This document shows positions 9,741 through 17,280 of a stretch of DNA of 64,000 nt, one piece after another. The translations under genes were made by a program, and so were the position numbers. The notes under the pieces were generated by a model that did not search any database, was not told the origin of the DNA, and saw only the letters and a list, made by a program, of their open reading frames with translations. This stretch comes from a bacterium SCSIO 12827 (GTDB lineage: Bacteria > Pseudomonadota > Alphaproteobacteria > Rhodospirillales > Casp-alpha2): positions 434,001 to 498,000 of the forward strand of contig CP073746.1 of the NCBI GenBank assembly GCA_024397995.1. Reading direction: 5' to 3'. Position 1 is the stretch's first letter; every line of letters begins with the position of its first letter.

Positions 9741-10009
9741 CCGGCCCGCGCGGCCCGGCCGCCGCTTACACCCTGGGGGCGGGGATCGCCTTGACCGGCG
9801 TCATCGTGTTCGTCGGCGGCGTCTGGCTGTTGGGGTATCTGGGGGTTCTGACCCACGACACCGACTGGATCGCCTATCCGATCCACTTCGCGGGCGTTGT
9901 CGCCGTCGATTGGGTCTTGCGCCGGACCGGGCTGACATGGCGGCATGCGGCGCCGGTCGCGGCAGTCGTGCTGGTCTTGCTCGCGGGGGCCTTCGTTCTG
10001 GATTACTGA
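9737..10009 (+). CDS. Small two/three-pass membrane protein
   Basis: 90 residues, starting with an ATGA overlap on the DUF4424 gene, which supports co-translation. Hydrophobic segments at about 10-34, 45-58 (weaker) and 68-88 suggest two or three membrane passes, with basic residues between the last two (LRRTGLTWRH). No family recognised. It is the last gene of the exported-protein operon and could anchor or assist it. Its last 7 bases overlap the convergent gene on the minus strand. Confidence 0.7.
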   Translation: MTGPRGPAAAYTLGAGIALTGVIVFVGGVWLLGYLGVLTHDTDWIAYPIHFAGVVAVDWVLRRTGLTWRHAAPVAAVVLVLLAGAFVLDY

Positions 10010-10506
10010 GGCCGCGCCGGCGTGCATGGGCGGCTTAGGCTTTCGAACAGGCTATCGCCGCTTGCGAACGCACTGTCGTCGATCAGCCAATGCCCCGCGA
10101 CGCGACGCAAGGAATGCGTTACTTCGTGGTTTTCACCCATGGAGGCAAAGGCCACCTTGGCCGCCGCTTCCTCGCCCGACCGGCTGACCAGGGTGATCTT
10201 GAGGTTGCTCAGGTTGTAATCCTGGCCCGGCACGATGAAGTCGTAGTCCAGATGCTCCATCTTGAACTGGCGGTAGACGCAGGCCTCCATCCTGAGGGCC
10301 TGTTCATGAATGCGGCGGGTATAGAACTTTGGACGTTCGTCCCGGTCATGAAAGGCGTCGAAATAGGGATTCGGCAGGACGTAGATGCGTTTCAGGACGG
10401 CCAGAGGATCGTCCGTGCCGCCGCTGCCTGCGTCGACATCGGCGACGGAGGCCGCAAGGAGAAGAAGCGCGCCGGAGGTGGCGACTAGGATCGAATGTCT
10501 GTGCAT
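10003..10506 (-). CDS. Secreted DUF3828-like protein
   Basis: 167 residues with a signal peptide (about 1-26, ending DVDAG). The mature protein reads as a small alpha/beta fold of the DUF3828 type: a helical start (LAVLKRIYVLPNPYFDAFHD), the phrase DYDFIVPGQDYN, then strands ending GHWLIDDSAFASGDSLFESL. DUF3828 members are secreted proteins of unknown function related in shape to nuclear-transport-factor-like folds. Convergent with the operon at 1-10009 and overlapping its last gene by 7 bases. Family call moderate; function unknown. Confidence 0.7.
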   Translation of the reverse strand: MHRHSILVATSGALLLLAASVADVDAGSGGTDDPLAVLKRIYVLPNPYFDAFHDRDERPKFYTRRIHEQALRMEACVYRQFKMEHLDYDFIVPGQDYNLSNLKITLVSRSGEEAAAKVAFASMGENHEVTHSLRRVAGHWLIDDSAFASGDSLFESLSRPCTPARPQ

Positions 10507-10526
10507 TGTCCGTTCCTTTTACATCA

Positions 10527-10766
10527 TTATCCGCAATACCGCGCCCCGGCGTTGAGCCCCGCCGCATAGTCGGCGTCCGACTGGCGGCGTGTGACATCGA
10601 CGGTCCAGCCCGTGCCCCAGCCGGACATCCCGCGCGCGAAGTTGCACCCGTCGGCCCAGCCCTCGCGCCATGACGGTGTGCCGTGGGGCGCATCGACCGC
10701 CGATGTGGCGCAGGCGCCCGGTAGTGCTGCGAACAGGACGGCGACAATGGCAAAGAATGCGCGCAA
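10527..10766 (-). CDS. Small secreted or lipidated protein
   Basis: 79 residues. The N-terminal hydrophobic stretch ends in LPGAC, a non-ideal lipobox, so it may be a lipoprotein or a Sec-secreted protein with a free Cys. The mature region is Gly/Trp-rich (WREGWADGCNFARGMSGWG) with three Cys in total, including one near the C-terminus (ARYCG). It starts 2 bases after the stop of the upstream membrane protein, so the two are probably one transcript. No family recognised. Confidence 0.6.
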   Translation of the reverse strand: MRAFFAIVAVLFAALPGACATSAVDAPHGTPSWREGWADGCNFARGMSGWGTGWTVDVTRRQSDADYAAGLNAGARYCG

Positions 10767-10768
10767 GC

Positions 10769-11299
10769 TCAGGCCGCCGCCCGCGCCTGGGCACGCAGGG
10801 TCTCCAGGTTGTCGGGCAAGGCCGCGCGGGCTTCCGGCGGCAATTGCCGCATATGCTCCAGGATGGCGACCGCATCGCGGTTCGGAAGGTCCAGCGCACC
10901 GGAAAATGGCACGAACCGGCGGGGGGCGTTATCCGATTTCCGGAAGAACCCCACCTGTTCCCTGGACTGGCCGTCGTTGGGATCGACGAACAGAACGTCG
11001 AACCGCTCGATGGCATCCCACGGATGGAACCGCGCCCCGCCCCACCAGGTGAAGCACCGAAGCCCGTCAGGCTCAATCGACAGGCCCCCGCGCCCGCGCG
11101 CGATCGCCCAGGCGTTCACGGAAGCCGCGATGGCCAGGGCCAGCAACCCGGCGACAACAGCAATCACCGGAACGGATTGAAACTTCCCTTGACCGGGAAC
11201 CGTCGCGACATATGCGGCTGTGGCGAGAAACAGTCCCCAAGCAAGAACCGTTGTCGCTCTGCCGCCGCGCCGGACGCCATCGATCCGAACGGTCCGCAC
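10769..11299 (-). CDS. Two-pass membrane protein with cytoplasmic PH-like domain
   Basis: 176 residues. Two hydrophobic segments (about 18-35 and 43-68) are followed by a soluble domain of about 100 residues with the pattern GGLSIEPDGLRCFTWWGGARFHPWDAIERF, typical of the bacterial PH-like domains that follow paired membrane helices, then a C-terminal helix (LEHMRQLPPEARAALPDNL). Probably the first gene of a two-gene unit with the small Cys protein downstream. Role unknown. Confidence 0.65.
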   Translation of the reverse strand: MRTVRIDGVRRGGRATTVLAWGLFLATAAYVATVPGQGKFQSVPVIAVVAGLLALAIAASVNAWAIARGRGGLSIEPDGLRCFTWWGGARFHPWDAIERFDVLFVDPNDGQSREQVGFFRKSDNAPRRFVPFSGALDLPNRDAVAILEHMRQLPPEARAALPDNLETLRAQARAAA

Positions 11300-11529
11300 C
11301 CTTGTTGTCCTCCCTGGCTCGCCCGGACATTGTCGTCCATGCGCGGGACAAAGGGAACGGTCTTCGTTCCAAGCGCCATCGTAACAGCGATTGCGGGCCT
11401 GGGGACGCCCGACAGATGTGTCCGCGTAGGGTCAATTGCAGACAGGGGAAGGTCAAAGTTCATTAGTCCGCTATTCGTCCAAATGCAGAACCTTGTTGAA
11501 GCCTAACTTATCGCGCCTCAGGCTCTGGA

Positions 11530-12255
11530 CTAGCGAGGTAGCTTCAGGCGTTTGATCTCTTTCTTTGAAAGCTGCCGCTTGCCGACGGCGTAGACGCCTG
11601 AACGGCCGTACAGTCGCCCAGGCGAGAGGGCGGACAAACCCGCGCTCAAGACAACATCGACTACCGGCGGTTTCGGGGGTTCCTGTTCCAGCGCAACTTC
11701 CCACCAAGCGCCATCGTCCAAAAGGTGGAACTGATGCCAGGTGTCGCGTTCGACCATCCGTTTGCGCAATTCCGCGACCCATGCTGCTTGGCGCGCCTTC
11801 TGCTTCATGCGGTAGGTTTGCTGTCTCTTGTTTCGGCGAAGGATCCCGGTTGCCGGGTCGACCCAGAACTCAAATATGGAGTTTTCCAGTGGTCTTTTGC
11901 CGCCCCAGTACGAGTGCACGTACACTTGGCCGTCGCGCCGCGAAACACCTTCGTGTGCGACGAAGTCGCAAATGTGGTCGCGGACATGTTGTTGCACGGT
12001 CGATGTGACCCGGAGGTTGGCGCAGACCTCCGACCACACCTTGTTCCAGGGGCGCCCGACCTGACGGCCGAAATAACGCCGGAGCGGTGCGAGGTTCTCG
12101 TTGAGCGTCTTACGGTCGCCGGACTCGGACGCCGCACGCTTCATGCCGACCACGTTCCGCGCCAGTTCGAGGTTACGCAAGGCGCGCCCCTTGCGCGCGC
12201 CGTGACCGCCCTGGCGTGGGCGCTCGACGATGACTTTGGCAATGTCATTGCGCAT
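11530..12255 (-). CDS. Orphan accessory protein of unknown function
   Basis: 241 residues from the ATG at 12255, chosen because GGGAGG sits about 8 bases upstream; an in-frame start at 12294 is possible. The protein is basic, with MRNDIAKVIVERPR at the start, LNENLAPLRRYFGRQVGRPW in the middle, an Arg/Lys-rich helical part and the C-terminal QLSKKEIKRLKL. I have the impression of similar uncharacterised proteins in other bacteria but know no function. Base composition is less GC-rich than its neighbours, the gene stands alone, and a transposon-end-like repeat array lies 310 bp upstream, so it may be transferred cargo. No transposase motif is visible in it. Confidence 0.7.
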   Translation of the reverse strand: MRNDIAKVIVERPRQGGHGARKGRALRNLELARNVVGMKRAASESGDRKTLNENLAPLRRYFGRQVGRPWNKVWSEVCANLRVTSTVQQHVRDHICDFVAHEGVSRRDGQVYVHSYWGGKRPLENSIFEFWVDPATGILRRNKRQQTYRMKQKARQAAWVAELRKRMVERDTWHQFHLLDDGAWWEVALEQEPPKPPVVDVVLSAGLSALSPGRLYGRSGVYAVGKRQLSKKEIKRLKLPR

Positions 12256-12658
12256 GACTTCTGCCTCCCGATTGATTTGGGTTTTTGAGAGCAAACGACA
12301 AGCACAAAAAGCGCGGGCCAGCTTCGCTGTCGCGCTTTGATGTCCGCGGGTGGCCGCGGCTATGTGAGGTATGGTTGTCGCTTGCGCCTTAGATACTGGA
12401 TGCGGCGCCCGATTTCAAGCGCGGACAAATCCGGAACGGATTTAGCATTGCTCGGCTTCTAAATTTCCGGGAAACGGTTGGAAGGCAAAAAAAATCGACG
12501 GAAAATCCGGACGCCTCCGGCGCTTTCTACCGTTTTCTATATGAAGGAATTTTGGTGCGGAAGCGGACAAGTTAAATTGTCATTTGGACAATCTAAGCTG
12601 TGATTGGACAAACTAAAATGTTTCCGACAATAAGATATTGAATTTATTGTAAAAATGG
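12256..12658. other. AT-richer gene-free stretch between orphan gene and tRNA-Gln
   Basis: About 400 bp with no supportable gene. GC falls well below the surroundings, most sharply from about 12530 to 12658. It holds the direct-repeat array at 12565-12630 and probably the promoter of the orphan gene. A single GGACAAATCC at about 12421 resembles the repeat core but stands alone. Confidence 0.6.
12565..12630 (-). mobile_element. Putative transposon end (TniA/TnsB-type) with about 20-bp repeats
   Basis: The core GGACAA recurs at 12565, 12586 and 12606, then CGACAA at 12625, a spacing of 21, 20 and 19 bp. After each of the first three cores come nTAAnnTGT-like bases (GTTAAATTGT, TCTAAGCTGT, ACTAAAATGT). 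Read on the minus strand the array opens with TGTCG at 12629-12625 and continues with repeated ...TTGTCC. A TGTCG-type terminus followed by serial about 20-bp binding sites is the known form of ends of transposons with TniA/TnsB-class DDE transposases (Tn7-like, Tn402-like). No transposase gene or matching second end was found, so this is probably a relic or one end only. Confidence 0.45.
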
Positions 12659-12735
12659 TGGCTGGGGCGCCAGGATTCGAACCTGGGAATGCCGGTACCA
12701 AAAACCGGTGTGTTAAGCCACTTCACCACGCCCCA
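12659..12735 (-). tRNA. tRNA-Gln (anticodon TTG)
   Basis: On the minus strand the sequence folds as a cloverleaf: acceptor stem TGGGGCG / CGCCCCA, anticodon stem CCGGT / ACCGG enclosing the loop TTTTGGT (anticodon TTG), T arm CCAGG-TTCGAAT-CCTGG, discriminator G and an encoded CCA (GCCA at 12662-12659). The U1-A72 start and G73 are characteristic of bacterial tRNA-Gln. It lies between ispE and the putative transposon end. Confidence 0.95.
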
Positions 12736-12836
12736 ATCGCCGGGTGTCCATCCCCTACAGGGACGGGCCGACTTCTTAGACCATCTGTTGGCCCTGGGCA
12801 AGGGATGCGGGCTGCTGAAACGACGGTGAGTGCGGC

Positions 12837-13727
12837 TCAGTTTAGCCCGTCGGCGGGCGGCGCCAGGCGGCCGACGGCGACCCACCAGTCCGGTTCCGCG
12901 TCATAAAGCCGTGCGGCGGCGGCAAGCGCCGCCTCCGTCGTTTCGTACAGCGCGAAGCAGGTGCCGCCCGATCCGGACATGCGCGTCAGAAGCGGTGCCT
13001 CCGTCGCATCGAGGGCATCCAGCACCTTGGCCACGGGCGGGCAATAGGCGCAGGCGGCTTCGGTCAGGCCGTTGCCGCGGGCTTTCAGAAGGTAGGCCAG
13101 ATGGGCCGCGTCGATGGGCGTTTCCCGGAATCGGTCCGCGGCCTGGAACCCGCCGGTCCGTGCCTTGAACACGGCCGGGGTCGAGACCGGCACCTTGGCG
13201 TTGACCAGGACCAGGGGGGCCGGGGGCAGGGATGGGGCGGTCTCGATCTCGTCGCCGATGCCGCCGATGAAGGCGGCCTGTCCGACCCAGCACACGGGCA
13301 CGTCGGCCCCCAATTCCAGGGCCAGGGCGCGCATGTCTGCTTCCGCCATCTCAATGCCCCAGACCCGGCACAGCGCCTTCAGCGCCGCCGCCGCGTCGGC
13401 CGATCCGCCGCCGATGCCCGATGCCACGGGCAGGCGCTTTTCCAGAACCAGATGGGCGCCGGCGGTGATCCCGGCAGCCTCGCGCAGGCGCCTGGCCGCG
13501 CGCAGCACGAGGTTATCGGCCTCGTCGGCAAGATCCTTGGCGAAGGGGCCGCGTACGGTCAGGGTCAGCGAGCCGTCGGCGGCGGCCCGGGCCTTGATCT
13601 CGTCGCCGACGTCGGCGAAGGCGATCAGGCTGTCGAGCAGATGATAGCCGTCATCCCGCCGCCCCGTGACATGCAGGTACAGGTTCAGCTTGGCCGGCGC
13701 CGCGACGCTAACGATGGCGTCGGCCAC
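12837..13727 (-). CDS. ispE: 4-diphosphocytidyl-2-C-methyl-D-erythritol kinase
   Basis: 296 residues, the usual length. IspE phosphorylates the 2-hydroxyl of CDP-methylerythritol with ATP in the MEP route to isoprenoid precursors, in the cytoplasm. The GHMP-kinase features are clear: N-terminal APAKLNLYLHVTGRRDDGYH (about 10-29) with the substrate-side Lys, and the ATP-binding glycine loop LPVASGIGGGSADAA (about 99-113); a third motif near RMSGSGGTCFALYE lies toward the C-terminus. It begins one base after the stop of the TPR gene upstream, so the two are likely co-transcribed. Confidence 0.96.
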   Translation of the reverse strand: MADAIVSVAAPAKLNLYLHVTGRRDDGYHLLDSLIAFADVGDEIKARAAADGSLTLTVRGPFAKDLADEADNLVLRAARRLREAAGITAGAHLVLEKRLPVASGIGGGSADAAAALKALCRVWGIEMAEADMRALALELGADVPVCWVGQAAFIGGIGDEIETAPSLPPAPLVLVNAKVPVSTPAVFKARTGGFQAADRFRETPIDAAHLAYLLKARGNGLTEAACAYCPPVAKVLDALDATEAPLLTRMSGSGGTCFALYETTEAALAAAARLYDAEPDWWVAVGRLAPPADGLN

Positions 13728-15425
13728 CTACAGACCTTTGTCCAGCTTGGCCTTGATCTTGGGGATCAGGTCTTTGTCCGGGTCCAGGGAGAGCGAGCGC
13801 TTCCATTGGAATTGCGCTTCCAGCTTGCGCCCCACCTTCCAGTAGGCGTCGCCCAAGTGGTCGTTGATCACCGGATCCTGAGGCCGCAGTTCGACGGCGC
13901 GTTCCAGTTCGGCCACGGCCTTGTCGTATTGCTTCTGGCGATAGTAGGCCCAGCCCAGGCTGTCGGCGATGAAGCCGTCGTTTGGGGCCAGAGACACCGC
14001 CTTCTTGATCATGTCCGTGGCGCGGTCCAGCTGTTCGCCCTGGTCGATCCAGGTATAGCCCAGATAGTTCAGCACATAGGGCTGGTCCGGGCGCAGGTCG
14101 AGGGCCTTCAGCAGGTCCTTTTCCGAATCCTTCCACCGCTTGGCGCGTTCGAACGCGATGCCGCGCGCGTAATAGAGGCTCCAATGATGAGCTTGCGGGT
14201 CCTTCACGCGCTCGATCGCCGCCGAATAGGCCTTGGCTGCCTGCGGATACTTTTCCATCCGCCGGTAGACGTCGCCCAGATGCAGGTGCGGGTCCGGCAG
14301 GTCGGGGCGCAGCTTGGCCAGCTTTTCCAGGCGCTTGACCGCTTCGTCCGTGCGCTTCAGGTCGCCGAGCAGGGCGGCGGCCTGGAGCTGGGCGCTCCAA
14401 CCATAAGCCGAGGCCGGGTCGACGCTGTCGTATTCCTTGACGGCCTGTTCCAGACGCTCGTCCGATTGCAGGACGTCGGCCAGGATGAAACGCGCCACGG
14501 GGAAATCGGATTTCAGGTACAGGGACAATTGGATCAGCGCGATGGCGGTCTCATGCGCGTTCTGGCGGCGCAGGGACGAGCCGATGTCGTACAGCGCCTC
14601 GGCGGCGCCATCGCGGGCGTTCTTGATGGCGAGCGGCGGTTTCTTGCCGGCCGCCATGCGCTTCATGGCCGTATCCATAAGCCGCGATACGGGATGTTCG
14701 CTGAGGTAGAGGTTATAGATGGCCTTGGCGCGCTCGGTGTCGCCGGCGCGTTCCAGCAAGGCGCCCAGAAGATGGGTGACCCGGGACGACGGCGGCGACT
14801 GCCGTTCGATGACACCGGTCAAAAGCTTGCCCGCTTCCTCGGTCTTTCCGGTCAGTTGCAGGATCAGCGCCTCGTGGATTTCCACCAAGTTTTCGATCCC
14901 TTTCTTGTCCTCAAGCGGCTTCAGGGCGCTCAGCGCCTCCTCGGCCTTGCCCTGTCCGTACAGGCACCAGGCGACGAGAAGCGGCTTGGTGAATACGGAA
15001 AGCCCTTCGTCCGGCAGCTTGCTCAGCAACGCTTCTGCATCCTTGAAGCGTTTGTGCTTCATATGGTCGATGGCGACGGTCAACTGCGCGATGGTCTGGT
15101 CCGGGTCTTCCTTCAGATAGTCGCGGGCCAGACCGACGGCCGTCGCCACGCGGCCTTCGACCAGGTTGACGATGAAGGTCTGGCGCAGCAGGCCGGGGGT
15201 ATCCGGGCGCTGGTTCAGGGCGGCGCCGTAGAATTCGGCGGCGGCGCCCAGGTCGCCCTCGCGCTGGGCCTGGCGGCCGGCGAGATAGTTGCCGATGAAG
15301 GTGTTGGCGCTTAAGGCCTCTTTGGCGTTCGGCTTGGCGTTCGCGGCCCCGGTTGAGACGGCCAGGGCGGCGGCGCAGATCACTCCGGCGGCGAGGGAAC
15401 GGCGAAGGCGGCGGGATGGGGTCAC
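13728..15425 (-). CDS. Periplasmic tetratricopeptide-repeat protein
   Basis: 565 residues: signal peptide (about 1-30, ending ANA-K) followed by TPR units over nearly the whole length, for example YLAGRQAQREGDLGAAAEFY near the start and AYYRQKQYDKAVAELERAVE and YWKVGRKLEAQFQWKRSL near the end. Such proteins, next to ispE in alphaproteobacteria, are exported scaffolds of unknown partner. The ORF abuts ispE (one-base gap), which suggests an operon. Function beyond protein-protein contact cannot be read. Confidence 0.88.
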   Translation of the reverse strand: MTPSRRLRRSLAAGVICAAALAVSTGAANAKPNAKEALSANTFIGNYLAGRQAQREGDLGAAAEFYGAALNQRPDTPGLLRQTFIVNLVEGRVATAVGLARDYLKEDPDQTIAQLTVAIDHMKHKRFKDAEALLSKLPDEGLSVFTKPLLVAWCLYGQGKAEEALSALKPLEDKKGIENLVEIHEALILQLTGKTEEAGKLLTGVIERQSPPSSRVTHLLGALLERAGDTERAKAIYNLYLSEHPVSRLMDTAMKRMAAGKKPPLAIKNARDGAAEALYDIGSSLRRQNAHETAIALIQLSLYLKSDFPVARFILADVLQSDERLEQAVKEYDSVDPASAYGWSAQLQAAALLGDLKRTDEAVKRLEKLAKLRPDLPDPHLHLGDVYRRMEKYPQAAKAYSAAIERVKDPQAHHWSLYYARGIAFERAKRWKDSEKDLLKALDLRPDQPYVLNYLGYTWIDQGEQLDRATDMIKKAVSLAPNDGFIADSLGWAYYRQKQYDKAVAELERAVELRPQDPVINDHLGDAYWKVGRKLEAQFQWKRSLSLDPDKDLIPKIKAKLDKGL

Positions 15426-15573
15426 GGGCGGTCTCGAACCTCGGGATCAATGGGGACGGGCGGTAACCGGAAATCAGTCTAGCCGACGCCGGTCCGGGCC
15501 GCCATATCTCGCGGCCTTATACCTTGTCGCTGTATCCTTTGGCGAAAAAAGGGCAGTCGCGCATAATAGGGCG

Positions 15574-15825
15574 ATGACCATCACCCGATCCTCCCGGCCC
15601 CTGGTTCTCGCGTCTTTGGAAAACGGCGACGGCACGCGCTGCGTCGATCTGTTCCGCCGCGCCGACGGCACCCATGGCTTCGAAGAGTACCGCCGTGACC
15701 CGGAAGACCCCCGCGGTTGGTCCGGCGCCGCCGGTTTCGGGGGACGGGTTTTTGCCGACGAAAATGCCGCGCGAAGTGCCGCCGAATTGGCTGTTAAATG
15801 GCTGTCTGCTGCGGTTAACGGTTAA
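15574..15825 (+). CDS. Small conserved-type hypothetical protein
   Basis: 83 residues starting MTITRSSRPLVLASLENGDG and ending in the helix AARSAAELAVKWLSAAVNG. It reads as a single small alpha/beta domain (CVDLFRRADGTHGFEEYRRD) without signal or membrane segment. It is divergent from the TPR gene and upstream of cspA. No family recognised; codon use and the clean start and stop favour a real gene. Confidence 0.55.
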   Translation: MTITRSSRPLVLASLENGDGTRCVDLFRRADGTHGFEEYRRDPEDPRGWSGAAGFGGRVFADENAARSAAELAVKWLSAAVNG

Positions 15826-16035
15826 AATTCGCTTGTGTTTAAGAGCGTTCGAAAGTACGAATCTTAACGTGATTATGCCCCAGCCGGTTTTGGCAGGCGG
15901 TGACCGGACCCTTCGGATCCAAAAACCCCACCAACCCCAGGAAGCGTCGATCACCCGGAAAGCGCGGTTGCTGTTCCGGTATCTCACCATGTCGTGGCAC
16001 CATCCGCCCGGCAACTAGTACAGGACTGTAAGTAC
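15826..16035 (+). promoter_or_regulatory. Probable cspA promoter and long 5' leader
   Basis: About 210 bp before the cold-shock gene with no supportable gene. The first part is AT-richer and holds a TTGTGT...TACGAA pair 17 bp apart that could be a sigma-70-type promoter. If so, the transcript leader is about 170 nt, in line with the long leaders that control cold-shock mRNAs. A weak call: no structure was computed. Confidence 0.3.
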
Positions 16036-16239
16036 ATGACCACTGGAACGGTTAAATTCTTCAACCAGCAGAAGGGCTACGGCTTCATCACGCCGGAAGA
16101 TGGCTCGAAGGACGTTTTTGTCCACATCACCGCTGTCGAACAGTCCGGCATGTCCGGTCTGGCCGAAGGCCAGAAGGTGAGCTTCGAAGTCCAGAACGAA
16201 GCCCGCGGCCCCAAGGCCGTGAACCTGCAGGAAGCTTGA
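16036..16239 (+). CDS. cspA: Cold-shock domain protein
   Basis: 67 residues, the standard length of a single cold-shock domain. Both nucleic-acid-binding motifs are present: KGYGFI (RNP1, about 13-18) and DVFVHI (RNP2, about 26-31). The family binds single-stranded RNA and DNA and melts mRNA structure, often at low temperature. The ATG at 16036 gives the usual start ([10 protein letters not shown]); an upstream in-frame start would add an unrelated tail. Monocistronic, with a strong terminator just downstream. Confidence 0.95.
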   Translation: MTTGTVKFFNQQKGYGFITPEDGSKDVFVHITAVEQSGMSGLAEGQKVSFEVQNEARGPKAVNLQEA

Positions 16240-16292
16240 TCCGAAAGGATCCAGTCTAGATCCAAGCTTCAACTGGGTTGAAGTACGGTTCC

Positions 16293-16331
16293 AGGGTCAT
16301 CCTCCGCAAGGGGGATGACCCTTTCCTTTTT
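16293..16331 (+). terminator. Rho-independent terminator of cspA
   Basis: Perfect stem AGGGTCATCC / GGATGACCCT around a 10-nt loop, followed by TTCCTTTTTC. It lies 54 bases after the cspA stop and before the permease gene. Confidence 0.85.
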
Positions 16332-16451
16332 CGGGGGCTTTCCGCACCGGTCTTTGCGGAAATCGCGCGACGCCCGTTCTTTGCATTTTTGTGACAGCCG
16401 TCCGTCGGCTACCATCCCGCCCGACTTCAAGGCGCGGCGGGGGACCATCAA

Positions 16452-17177
16452 TTGACCGGCTATATCTTCTTGCTGCTGGCGGGCGTCGCCGCGGGAACGC
16501 TCAGCGGTGTCGTCGGCACCGGCGGCTCCATCGTGCTGATGCCGATCCTGGTTTATCAGTTCGGCCCGCAGCAGGCCGTGCCGATCATGGCCATCGCCGC
16601 CGTTCTGGGCAATATCGGCAAGGCCGTGGCCTGGTGGCGTGAGGTCGATTGGCGGGCCTTCTGGGCCTATGCCGTACTCGGCGTGCCGGGGGCGGCCCTG
16701 GGCGCGCGGACCCTGCTGGTGCTGCCGCCGGCGGTGGTCGAAGTAGTGCTCGGCGGGTTTTTCCTGTTGATGATTCCCGGGCGGCGCTGGATGCAGGCCC
16801 GCGATATCCGTATCCGTTACTGGCAACTGGCGATCATCGGCGGGTTGATCGGCTATCTCAGCGGCATCGTGCTGTCGACCGGGCCGCTCAGCATCCCGGC
16901 GTTCCTGGCGGTCGGCCTGGCCAAGGGGGCGCTGATTTCGACGGAGGCGGCGGCCTCCCTCGCCCTGATGATCGCCAAGGTCGCGACGTTTCAGCAGGCG
17001 GGGGCGCTGCCCTGGCCAATGATCCTGCAGGGTCTGATCGTCGGCGGATCGATGATGGTCGGCGCCTACCTGGGCAAGCAGGTGATGGCCCGCATCAGCC
17101 TGAAGGTCTTCGAAAACGTGATGGACGTGATGCTGTTCTGTTCCGGCCTGGCCCTGTTGTGGACGGCGGTGAAATGA
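16452..17177 (+). CDS. TauE/SafE family membrane permease
   Basis: 241 residues from a TTG start with GGGGGAC about 8-14 bases upstream. The N-terminal half has the family signature LAGVAAGTLSGVVGTGGSIV and the C-terminal half repeats the small-residue pattern (GGLIGYLSGIVLSTGP). About seven or eight hydrophobic segments. Members export or import organosulfur compounds, sulfite or related anions; the substrate here cannot be told. Located between cspA and sthA with no functional partner nearby. Confidence 0.85.
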   Translation: MTGYIFLLLAGVAAGTLSGVVGTGGSIVLMPILVYQFGPQQAVPIMAIAAVLGNIGKAVAWWREVDWRAFWAYAVLGVPGAALGARTLLVLPPAVVEVVLGGFFLLMIPGRRWMQARDIRIRYWQLAIIGGLIGYLSGIVLSTGPLSIPAFLAVGLAKGALISTEAAASLALMIAKVATFQQAGALPWPMILQGLIVGGSMMVGAYLGKQVMARISLKVFENVMDVMLFCSGLALLWTAVK

Positions 17178-17280
17178 CGGTGGGCACCCCTTTCCGGCGG
17201 GCGGGCTGCAAAATCCAATGGACTCAAGCAGTTCCGGCCACTTAACCTGACCCCCGTGGATGTCTGCCTCGGGGGATTTC

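Noticed and set aside
11465-11500. Second end of the putative transposon
   Set aside because: GTCC-containing bits (TTAGTCCGC, TTCGTCCAAATG) resemble the repeat core but lack the 20-bp spacing and a TGTCG edge.
12565-12630. CRISPR array
   Set aside because: The repeats are about 20 bp back to back with no spacers and no cas genes.
13101-15314. Long plus-strand frame opposite ispE and the TPR gene
   Set aside because: It is antisense to two well-supported genes, has no family features and arises from GC-rich codon use; many similar long shadow frames occur (for example 4425-6455, 35507-37036, 46778-48136 and 48219-49667 on opposite strands).
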